The notes under the pieces are model-generated. The model saw only the letters and a program-made list of their open reading frames with translations. It was not told where the DNA came from and made no database searches. This document shows positions 26,920 through 33,526 of a stretch of 64,000 nt of DNA, piece by piece (the first letter of the stretch is position 1; every line of letters begins with the position of its first letter). The stretch covers positions 372,001-436,000 of the forward strand of contig NZ_JACDXU010000003.1 of assembly GCF_020539485.1 (NCBI RefSeq), read 5' to 3'. Source of the DNA: Fulverythrobacter ferritrahens. Its GTDB lineage: Bacteria > Pseudomonadota > Alphaproteobacteria > Sphingomonadales > Sphingomonadaceae. A program made the position numbers and the translations under genes.

Positions 26920-27366
26920 ATGCGGAAGAAAGCATTCATTCCAACGGCAATGGCGCTTCTCGCCTCTCCCACCCTTGCTCAGGCCCAGCCGGCGCCGCTG
27001 GTCTATTTCCACATCGCCGGGCCGGACCTTGCCAAGCAGCGCGCCTTTTATGCCGGGATGTTCGGCTGGACCATCGGTGAAGATGGCAGCCTGACCATTC
27101 CGGGCCAGCCGGAAATGAGCGGCATGCTGCAAGTGGAACCGCCCAATCTCGGCCCCGAAACCGGCAGCGCCCTCTATTTCGGCGTGGCGGACGTTAGCGC
27201 GGCTCAGACAAAGGCCATGGAACTGGGCGGGAAGATCGTCTTCCCCCGGCTGGAAGTGCCCGGCGTGGTCGTGCTGGGCATGATCACCGATCCGGCGGGT
27301 AACCGCGTTGGACTGATCGAATGGCAGGATGGCAAGGCGGTGGTGCCTGCGGTTGCGGGGAAATAG
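26920..27366 (+). CDS. Exported VOC (glyoxalase/dioxygenase superfamily) protein
   Basis: 148 residues. A signal peptide (residues 1-22, ending AQA-QP) precedes one VOC domain: PLVYFHIAGPDLAKQRAFYA with GMFGW, and a second strand set ending LGMITDPAGNRVGLIEW. VOC proteins are usually cytoplasmic metal enzymes or binding proteins, so export is notable. It follows the second SDR by 25 bases and may be co-transcribed. Confidence 0.8.
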   Translation: MRKKAFIPTAMALLASPTLAQAQPAPLVYFHIAGPDLAKQRAFYAGMFGWTIGEDGSLTIPGQPEMSGMLQVEPPNLGPETGSALYFGVADVSAAQTKAMELGGKIVFPRLEVPGVVVLGMITDPAGNRVGLIEWQDGKAVVPAVAGK

Positions 27367-27458
27367 GTTGGGCGGGTGAATCCTGGTCTGACGGGGCGGC
27401 AGGGTTTAAGTCGAACCTCAGTCTGCTCCGCTTGGAGTGCGCTGCTTGCCCCACTACT

Positions 27459-27528
27459 CGTCATTCCCGCGAAAGCGGGAACCCAGTGGCAGCAGTTGAA
27501 CTGGGTTCCCGCTTTCGCGGGAATGACG
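27459..27528. repeat. CATTCCCGC-type palindromic repeat, inverted pair
   Basis: A 29-bp arm starting CGTCATTCCCGCGAAAGCGG (27459-27487) recurs exactly inverted at 27500-27528. Same family as 19823-19896. It lies at the 3' end of the VOC gene and just before the promoter at 27554. Confidence 0.9.
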
Positions 27529-27553
27529 AACTAAGTAAATACGGTTCTTCATC

Positions 27554-27582
27554 TTGACAATTATAACCATATTGGCTATATG
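27554..27582 (+). promoter_or_regulatory. Consensus sigma-70 promoter, TTGACA-17-TATATG
   Basis: TTGACA (27554-27559), 17 bases, then TATATG (27577-27582). A partial palindrome CCATATTGGCTATATGG overlaps the -10 region and could be an operator. No convincing ORF follows for about 500 bases. Confidence 0.7.
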
Positions 27583-27589
27583 GCCATCC

Positions 27590-28090
27590 GCCAGCTACCA
27601 ACTGGCTCCAGCGGCGGGTCGGGGGCGCTTTGCGCTTCGTTCCTGGTTCCTCCGTTTCCGGGCCGGCGTTTCGGGTGAGCCGGGCAGGTGAGGCGGATAG
27701 CAACGCTTCGCTCGCCTTTCACGGAAGCGTCCGCACCTTCTACCGGCACAGGCGCCGGCCCTTTCGCCGAATGTCACGGCAAAGGGCTGCGCGGGTTACG
27801 CCGGGGGCGGCTCACGTGCGAGCCCTTCGCTGCCCCCGCATGTGCAGGTCAGGGCCGAGCAGGTGAGTTCTTCGCGGCACGCCACCAGCCATTCGCAGAT
27901 CAAACCGCGTCACCGGGCTCCCTTGCGGGCGCCCCGACACCGGCCCGGACCCGTCCGACTGGTTTCTTCCCCGGCGTTACTCCGCATTCGCCAGCGGAGG
28001 GTGGGGTGTGTCTCTGCCACTGGTCATCCCGCTCAATCCCCCGGACCACATAAAAACAGACCGCCCCGGACGAATCCGGGACGGCCCATT
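27590..28090 (+). ncRNA. Candidate structured non-coding RNA, family unknown
   Basis: A GC-rich, ORF-poor stretch between a consensus promoter and an intrinsic terminator. It has many local stems, for example CCCTTT/AAAGGG arms at 27759-27786, GGGGGC with inner GGCTC/GAGCC at 27803-27837, and CCGCCAGC/GCTGG-type arms near the start. I looked for RNase P, tmRNA, SRP and 6S signatures on both strands and did not find them. Boundaries are predicted from promoter and terminator only. It could instead be a decayed repeat region. Confidence 0.45.
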
Positions 28091-28093
28091 TTT
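28052..28093. terminator. Bidirectional terminator between the ncRNA candidate and gcrA
   Basis: CCGCCCCGGA (28061-28070) pairs with TCCGGGACGG (28075-28084) around CGAA. On the minus strand it is followed by TCTGTTTTT, on the plus strand by CCCATTTTT. It should end gcrA and also any rightward transcript. Confidence 0.8.
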
Positions 28094-28109
28094 CCAACCT
28101 GTGAGTGGC

Positions 28110-28829
28110 TCAGCGAACCCGCGGGCCGCCGAAGGGCAGCGGCGGGGGCGGGCGGCGCGAGCCGCGCGGCAGCTGGGCCTGATAGGCGCGGCCGCAATGT
28201 TCCACGCAATAGGGGAAGCCGGGGTTCACCTTCTCGCCGCAGAAGTGGAAATCGGGTTCGCCCGGATGGCCCATCGGCCAGCGGCACACCTTGTCGTTCA
28301 GATCGAGCAGGCTGGTCTTGCCCGCGATTTCCGGGCTCGGCTTGGCGGGCACCAGGCGGCGCGGCGGCGCGGGCGGGATCGGAGCCTGCTGATCGCCCGG
28401 GCCCTGGCGCAGGAAGCCACCGGGGCCGACAGACACGATCTTGGGCATCGGCTCGCCCGTGGAGCCCGGCAGGGGCTGGCTGGGAATCGGGGCGTTTGCC
28501 GCCGCAGCGGGCGGCTGCTGCCGTTCCACAGAAGCGCGGGGCGCGGCTGGAGCGGGGGTGGCGGGCTTGGCGGCAACCGGCGGCTTCTCGGCCGGGGGTG
28601 CCTTTTCCTTCGGCTTTGGAGGCTTGGCTTCCTTCTTGCGGGCGGGGGCCTTCTCGCCATCCTCATTCGCCTTCACGGGCGAAGGGCGTGATTTGAGGCC
28701 AAGGCGGTGCGCCTTGCCGATCACCGCATTGCGCGACACGCCGCCGAGTTCCTCGGCGATCTGGCTTGCGGTGGCGCCGCCTTCCCACATCTTGGTCAGT
28801 GTGGCGATCCGTTCGTCGGTCCAGCTCAT
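28110..28829 (-). CDS. gcrA: GcrA cell-cycle regulator
   Basis: 239 residues starting MSWTDERIATLTKMWEGGAT. The N-terminal helix-turn-helix (about 1-45, ASQIAEELGGVSRNAVIGKA) and the C-terminal Cys/His-bearing block (VCRWPMGHPGEPDFHFCGEK, PYCVEHC) define GcrA; a Pro/Ala-rich linker of about 110 residues separates them. GcrA binds sigma-70 polymerase and methylated GANTC sites and drives S-phase genes in alphaproteobacteria. An in-frame TTG at 28841 is possible but the ATG at 28829 gives the family's start. Confidence 0.95.
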   Translation of the reverse strand: MSWTDERIATLTKMWEGGATASQIAEELGGVSRNAVIGKAHRLGLKSRPSPVKANEDGEKAPARKKEAKPPKPKEKAPPAEKPPVAAKPATPAPAAPRASVERQQPPAAAANAPIPSQPLPGSTGEPMPKIVSVGPGGFLRQGPGDQQAPIPPAPPRRLVPAKPSPEIAGKTSLLDLNDKVCRWPMGHPGEPDFHFCGEKVNPGFPYCVEHCGRAYQAQLPRGSRRPPPPLPFGGPRVR

Positions 28830-28916
28830 TTCCGCTTTCAATTCCTCAACAAATCATACGCAGGAAGGGCCTCACCAGCCTTGTCAGCGCAAGCGACTGC
28901 CGATAGTCGCCCGTAA

Positions 28917-29795
28917 ATGGCCGATCAAGCCCCGACGACATCCGAACAGGCCCGCGCAACGGGCGAAGTGAAGCGGCCTTTCCTGCCGCATGGAACGCCC
29001 GTGATCGGCGGATTGAACCGCATCGGGCTGTGGACTCTCTATATGAAGGAGGTCCGCCGTTTTCTCAAGGTCCAGACCCAGGCTGTATGGGCCCCGGCGG
29101 TAACTACCCTGCTATTTCTGGTGATCTTCACGGTTGCGATGGGCCGTGGGGGCCGCGAAGTGCTGGGCGTGCCCTTCGCCAGCTTCGTGGCGCCGGGCCT
29201 GATCATGATGGGCATGATGCAGAATGCCTTCGCCAATTCCAGCTTCTCGCTGCTGGGCGGCAAGATGCAGGGCACCATCGTCGATTACCTCATGCCGCCC
29301 CTTTCCGAAGGGGAACTGATGATCGGCATCGTCGGCGCGGCCATGACCCGCGCAATCATGGTGGGGCTTGCCGTGGCAGTGGCCATGTCCTTCTGGCCCG
29401 GCGTCTCGCTCCATGCCGCGCATCCCTGGGCCATCGTCTGGTTCGGCCTGATGGGGGCCATGATGCTGGCCTTCATGGGGCTGCTGACCTCGCTGTGGGC
29501 CGACAAGTTCGACCATGCGGCGGCCGTGACCAATTTCGTGATCCAGCCGCTCTCGCTGCTGTCAGGCACGTTCTACGTGATCCACAACCTTGCCCCGGCC
29601 TTCCAGGCGGTAAGCCGGGCCAACCCGTTCTTTTACGTGATCTCGGGCTTCCGCTTCGGCTTCCTGGGCGCCAGCGATATTGGCAATACCAATCAGGCCG
29701 TGCTGGGCGCGGCAGCGGGGCTGGGCCTGTTCAACCTGATCTTCGGCTATGTCTGCTATCGCGTGCTGAAAAGCGGCTGGAAGCTGAAGAGCTGA
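28917..29795 (+). CDS. ABC-2 type transporter permease
   Basis: 292 residues with six predicted membrane helices and the ABC-2 core (APGLIMMGMMQNAFANSSFS; GTFYVIHNLAPAFQAVSRAN). The N-terminal 30 residues are hydrophilic and cytoplasmic. No ATPase gene lies beside it, so the partner is elsewhere or absent from this window. Substrates of the family include polysaccharides and drugs. Divergent from gcrA; convergent with hspQ. Confidence 0.88.
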   Translation: MADQAPTTSEQARATGEVKRPFLPHGTPVIGGLNRIGLWTLYMKEVRRFLKVQTQAVWAPAVTTLLFLVIFTVAMGRGGREVLGVPFASFVAPGLIMMGMMQNAFANSSFSLLGGKMQGTIVDYLMPPLSEGELMIGIVGAAMTRAIMVGLAVAVAMSFWPGVSLHAAHPWAIVWFGLMGAMMLAFMGLLTSLWADKFDHAAAVTNFVIQPLSLLSGTFYVIHNLAPAFQAVSRANPFFYVISGFRFGFLGASDIGNTNQAVLGAAAGLGLFNLIFGYVCYRVLKSGWKLKS

Positions 29796-29831
29796 TTGGC
29801 TTTGCGGTAACCGGTCAGAAGCCGGGCAGCC

Positions 29832-30212
29832 TCAGTGCGTCAGGCTACGGCGCAGGCGATACCGTCCGTCGGCAAAATCCTCGAACAGCTGGGCAACGCT
29901 GGGATGATCCACCGGGCCGCCCTCGCTATCCGCCATCAGGTTCTGCTGGCTGACATAGGCGACGTAGGACGAATCCTCGTTTTCCGCGAGCAGGTGATAG
30001 AAGGGCTGGTCCCGCTGAGGACGGACATCCTTGGGAATCGCTTCGTACCATTCCTCGCTGTTGGCGAAGACCGGGTCGATATCGAAGACCACGCCGCGAA
30101 AATCGAACTGCTTGTGTTTCACCACATCGCCGATCGCGAAGCGGGCTTCGGCGTGAAGGGGGGCATCGATTCGGCGACCGGCCTGGGGAGAATAGAATTG
30201 GGCTCGATCCAT
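29832..30212 (-). CDS. hspQ: Heat shock protein HspQ
   Basis: 126 residues from the ATG at 30212. FAIGDVVKHKQFDFRGVVFD and VFANSEEWYEAIPKDVRPQR, with QPFYHLLAENEDSSYVAYVS, are characteristic of HspQ (also called YccV), a small protein that modulates Lon protease specificity and binds hemimethylated DNA in enterobacteria. The longer frame to 30581 runs through the tRNA and is rejected. It ends 36 bases from the convergent permease. Confidence 0.92.
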   Translation of the reverse strand: MDRAQFYSPQAGRRIDAPLHAEARFAIGDVVKHKQFDFRGVVFDIDPVFANSEEWYEAIPKDVRPQRDQPFYHLLAENEDSSYVAYVSQQNLMADSEGGPVDHPSVAQLFEDFADGRYRLRRSLTH

Positions 30213-30392
30213 AAGGGCGAATATAGTCTGCCGCCTGCCCGAAACAAGCTGCCCTGAGAGGCGCTGCTGCTTATTTGTAACGGTTTCGGTGGACGAAGGC
30301 GAGCTTTGGGGCTTGGCAAGCGGCAAGGCTTGGGCTAACCGCCCGCATCCCGGCCCCGGGCGCGCATCCGCCGCACCCGAAACACCCGATAC

Positions 30393-30482
<90 letters not shown>

Positions 30483-30568
30483 TCCATGGGAAAACCCTAG
30501 GTTTCCCGCCAAGTCGCTGACTTCCCGTTGATATTTTCGCCCCAACTGGTACGGAAGGGCGGTACGGA

Positions 30569-30682
30569 ATGGGTTTGGCAATGGTCGGCTTGAAGCGGAC
30601 TAAAACTGGCCGTTGGTACGGTCGAAAAGAAATCCCTGCAGACGTTCGAGAAGGTGCTGTCAAAGCAAACGCACCTGATTGA
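30569..30682 (+). pseudogene. N-terminal stub of a tyrosine-type integrase
   Basis: 37 residues before a stop: MGLAMVGLKRTKTGRWYGRK continuing EIPADVREG. The LKRTKxGxWYxRKxIPADVR pattern matches the first residues of phage/island integrases that insert at tRNA 3' ends. The rest, including the catalytic R-H-R-Y residues, is missing; an IS6-type relic takes its place. Confidence 0.7.
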
Positions 30683-30743
30683 AAAGCAGGCTGTTTCGGG
30701 TAGGGGCCGGCTCACGCCAAGAGCCCGCAAGCCGACCACTCCG

Positions 30744-30836
30744 TTCCGATATTTCCACTCGTCGCCCGGGATCATCCGCATGGTGGTGATGCTGTACGTG
30801 CGGTATCCATTGTCGTTGCGGAATGTCGAGGCTATG
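30744..30836 (+). pseudogene. IS6-family transposase relic 1 (N-terminal part)
   Basis: FRYFHSSPGIIRMVVMLYVR continuing YPLSLRNVEAM matches the N-terminal region of IS6/IS26-like transposases (F-x-Y-F-x-S-S-P-E-x-I-R...Y-V-x-x-P-L-S-L-R-N-V-E). The DDE catalytic domain is lost. It happens to be in frame with the LysR gene, which explains the long open frame there. Confidence 0.7.
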
Positions 30837-30896
30837 AGCACGAAAGGTTACCCGACGCCGGATGCCGCCTTCTTTCGCTTCTCCATGGTTCCGGCA

Positions 30897-31922
30897 ATGA
30901 ATTTTCAGCAACTCAGGTACGTAGGCTCGGCCATACGCAACGACTTCAACCTCACGAAGGTTGCGAGCGAACTCTTCACATCCCAGCCGGGTGTGAGCAA
31001 GCAGATCAAGGAGCTCGAAGCCGAGCTCAAAATCGAGATCTTTGTCAGGCGAGGCAAGCGTCTCGTTGGCCTTACGGAGGCCGGGCACAGTGTCGTCGAG
31101 ATTATCGAAAGGTTGCTCGTAGAGGCTGATAATTTGAAACGCTTGTCGGACGACTTCGTCGATACCGACAAGGGTCGGCTCATCATCGCGACGACCCACA
31201 ACCAGGCCAACTACGTCCTTCCGCGTGTGCTCCTCGATTTCCGGCGCGAGTTTCCGAAAGTCGAGGTCGAGCTGCGCCAAGGCAGCCCGGGTTCGGTGGT
31301 GGAAATGGTCCTGCATGGCAAGGCCGACATCGGCGTTGCGACCGAAGCGATGGAGGGGCGGCCGGCGCTGCGGACGTTCTCCTGCTTCACCTGGGAGCAC
31401 GTTGCCATCGTTCCGCCCGATCATCCGCTGGCGGCTGTCGAAACCGTGACCCTGCAGGATCTCGCGGCATATCCGGTCATCACCTACACTTCCGAATACA
31501 GCGGACGGTCGAGGATCGACGCGGCGTTCGAGCGCGCCGGCGTGCGTCCGGACATCCGGCTCGCGGCGGTCGATGCGGGCGTCATCAAGACTTACGTGAA
31601 ACTGGGAATGGGTGTCGGCATCGTCGCGCAAATGGCGGTCGAGAACGGTTCGTCTGACGGGCTGGCGATTGTTCGCGGTTCCAGCAAGCTGTTCGATGCA
31701 TCCAGCACCAAGGTTGCGATCGCGAAGAGCACTCTGGTGCGGAGCTATATCGCCCGCTTCATCCGTATGCTGGCTCCTCATGTCGAGGAGCGGCAACTGA
31801 AACGGCAGGGAGAGATCAGCATTGATCCGGCCAAGTTGCATAGCTTTGCGGAGCGCGAGGACCTGCACATCGGCCGTGGCACTTCCGTTCCCTGCGAACT
31901 TGCCCAAGGAGCGTCTGAATGA
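30897..31922 (+). CDS. LysR-type regulator of the CysB/Cbl group
   Basis: 341 residues starting MNFQQLRYVGSAIRNDFNLT. The winged helix (about 1-60, SQPGVSKQIKELEAELKIEI) is of the CysB/Cbl type, and the effector domain follows from about residue 90 (ATTHNQANYVLPRVLLDFRR). CysB-group regulators sense O-acetylserine, sulfate or APS and control sulfur assimilation. The ATG at 30897 is used because upstream in-frame codons belong to the IS6 relic. It overlaps sorA by 4 bases, so it is part of the same operon as the sulfite dehydrogenase it probably controls. Confidence 0.88.
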   Translation: MNFQQLRYVGSAIRNDFNLTKVASELFTSQPGVSKQIKELEAELKIEIFVRRGKRLVGLTEAGHSVVEIIERLLVEADNLKRLSDDFVDTDKGRLIIATTHNQANYVLPRVLLDFRREFPKVEVELRQGSPGSVVEMVLHGKADIGVATEAMEGRPALRTFSCFTWEHVAIVPPDHPLAAVETVTLQDLAAYPVITYTSEYSGRSRIDAAFERAGVRPDIRLAAVDAGVIKTYVKLGMGVGIVAQMAVENGSSDGLAIVRGSSKLFDASSTKVAIAKSTLVRSYIARFIRMLAPHVEERQLKRQGEISIDPAKLHSFAEREDLHIGRGTSVPCELAQGASE

Positions 31923-33112
31923 CTTTGATACAACGCAGGAGCTTCCTTGCCGGTGCGGCTGCGTCTCTCGCGCCGCTGCCCGCTGCCGCGCAGGGCACTA
32001 TCGAACTCCCGTTCGCGAACGGCACCCGGCCGCTGGTGCAACTGCCGGGCAAGCGGCCGATGATCGGGCTGACCGCGCGCCCGCCGCAACTCGAGACGCC
32101 GTTCGAGGTGTTCGACGAAGGCGTGCTGACGCCGAACGATGCGTTCTTCGTGCGCTACCATCTGTCGCAGTTGCCGACTTCGATCGATCCTGCTTCCTAC
32201 CGCCTCTCGGTGCAGGGGCATGTCGAACGCATGCTGTCGCTTTCGCTGGAGGAGCTGAAGCGCGATTTCCCGGTGCAGGAGATCGTCGCGGTGAACCAGT
32301 GTTCCGGCAACAGCCGGGGCTTCTTCGAGCCTCGCGTTGGCGGCGGGCAACTCGGCCACGGAGCGATGGGCAATGCCCGCTGGACAGGCGTGCCGCTGAG
32401 GGCCGTGCTTGATCGTGCGGGCCTGCGCGCCGGGGCGGTGCAGGTCGCTTTCAAGGGCCTCGATAAGGCCCCGCTGAAGGCGATCCCGGACTACGAGAAG
32501 GCGCTCGATATCGATAATGCGCGGGACGGGGAGGTCATGCTCGCGTTTGCGATGAACGGGGAGGACTTGCCCTTCCTCAACGGCTATCCGCTGCGGCTGA
32601 TCGTGCCGGGCTATTATGGCACTTACTGGATCAAGCACCTGAGCGAGATCACCGTGCTGGACGCGGCGTTCGAGGGCTACTGGGTGAAGTCCGCCTACCG
32701 CATCCCGGACAACGAATGCGCCTGCGTGGCACCGGGCGGCAAGCCCGACAGCACGCGGTCAATCGGGCGGTTCAACATCCGCTCCTTCATCACCAGCCAT
32801 GCCGATGGCGCGAAAGTGAAGGCCGGGCCAATCGAGCTGCGCGGCATAGCTTTCAATGGCGGCGAGGGTATCGCACGGGTGCAGGTTTCGCCTGACGGCG
32901 GGGCAAGCTGGCAGGAGGCGCGGCTCGGCGAAGACCTGGGACGGTACTCGTTCCGGCAGTGGTCGCTCGCCCTGCCGCTCGCGGTGGGCAGGCATGCGGT
33001 CAAAGTCCGTGCCTATTCGCCCGATGGCACGACCCAGCCGCTCGAACCGTTGTGGCAGCCCGCGGGCTACATGCGGAACGTCGTCGAAACCGTGACACTG
33101 GAGGCGGCATGA
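31919..33112 (+). CDS. sorA: Sulfite dehydrogenase molybdopterin subunit (SorA type)
   Basis: 397 residues. A Tat-like signal (RRSFLAG, residues 6-12) precedes the sulfite-oxidase Moco domain with the Mo-binding Cys128 in NQCSGNSRGFFEPR, and a C-terminal dimerisation domain (about 290-395). SorA oxidises sulfite to sulfate in the periplasm and passes electrons to a cytochrome c. The cytochrome gene follows with a 4-base overlap, the usual sorAB arrangement. Confidence 0.9.
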   Translation: MTLIQRRSFLAGAAASLAPLPAAAQGTIELPFANGTRPLVQLPGKRPMIGLTARPPQLETPFEVFDEGVLTPNDAFFVRYHLSQLPTSIDPASYRLSVQGHVERMLSLSLEELKRDFPVQEIVAVNQCSGNSRGFFEPRVGGGQLGHGAMGNARWTGVPLRAVLDRAGLRAGAVQVAFKGLDKAPLKAIPDYEKALDIDNARDGEVMLAFAMNGEDLPFLNGYPLRLIVPGYYGTYWIKHLSEITVLDAAFEGYWVKSAYRIPDNECACVAPGGKPDSTRSIGRFNIRSFITSHADGAKVKAGPIELRGIAFNGGEGIARVQVSPDGGASWQEARLGEDLGRYSFRQWSLALPLAVGRHAVKVRAYSPDGTTQPLEPLWQPAGYMRNVVETVTLEAA

Positions 33113-33414
33113 TGCGCACAGTCACCTACATCATGGCAGGCGCGGCGGCGATGCTCGGCGCCGTTGCATTCGCACAGCCGATCGATCTGCCTGTCGGCGA
33201 TGTGCCGGTGGAGCTGTCCGATGCCGAAAGCGAGGTGGTGGTGAACACCTGTTCCGCATGTCACTCGCTGGACTACATAACCACGCAGCCGCGCGGGAAG
33301 GGCGCGCAGTTCTGGCGGGATTCCGTGAACAAGATGATCACAGTCTACAGCGCCCCCATCTCACCCGAAGATGCGGACGCGATTTCTGCCGTACTGGCGA
33401 AGAAGTTCGGATGA
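33109..33414 (+). CDS. sorB: Sulfite dehydrogenase cytochrome c subunit (SorB type)
   Basis: 101 residues with a signal peptide (residues 1-22, ending AFA-QP) and a heme c site CSACH (48-52). A downstream methionine (KMITVYSAP) is the likely sixth ligand. Electron acceptor of SorA in the periplasm. A second ATG at 33112 is also possible. The stop overlaps the left part of a terminator shared with the convergent TonB receptor. Confidence 0.88.
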   Translation: MMRTVTYIMAGAAAMLGAVAFAQPIDLPVGDVPVELSDAESEVVVNTCSACHSLDYITTQPRGKGAQFWRDSVNKMITVYSAPISPEDADAISAVLAKKFG

Positions 33415-33416
33415 CT

Positions 33417-33450
33417 CAAAAAAAGGCGGGACTTCATCAGAAGCCCCGCC
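33417..33450 (-). terminator. Terminator between sorB and the convergent TonB receptor
   Basis: GGCGGGACTTC and GAAGCCCCGCC (one mismatch) form a stem with loop ATCA. On the minus strand the stem is followed by TTTTTTT, so it ends the leftward receptor transcript. On the plus strand no T-run follows. Confidence 0.75.
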
Positions 33451-33526
33451 CAGTTGCGATCCATCAGGGTGGAGAGAGTGGATCGAGTTTCTCGCCCTTT
33501 CCCCCAGGGCGCATCCCGTGTGACGA

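Noticed and set aside
27630-28053. Small plus-strand ORFs in the structured region
   Set aside because: Arg/Pro/Gly-rich translations with no family resemblance or ribosome binding site; more likely by-products of GC richness.
27590-28090. RNase P RNA, tmRNA, SRP RNA or 6S RNA
   Set aside because: The conserved motifs I know (GAGGAAAGTCC and ACAGA of RNase P, a tRNA-like T-arm and tag frame of tmRNA, the GGAA SRP loop) were not found on either strand.
30654-30896. N-terminal extension of the LysR gene
   Set aside because: The added residues are the IS6 transposase relic in the same frame; the LysR family starts at MNFQQLRYV.
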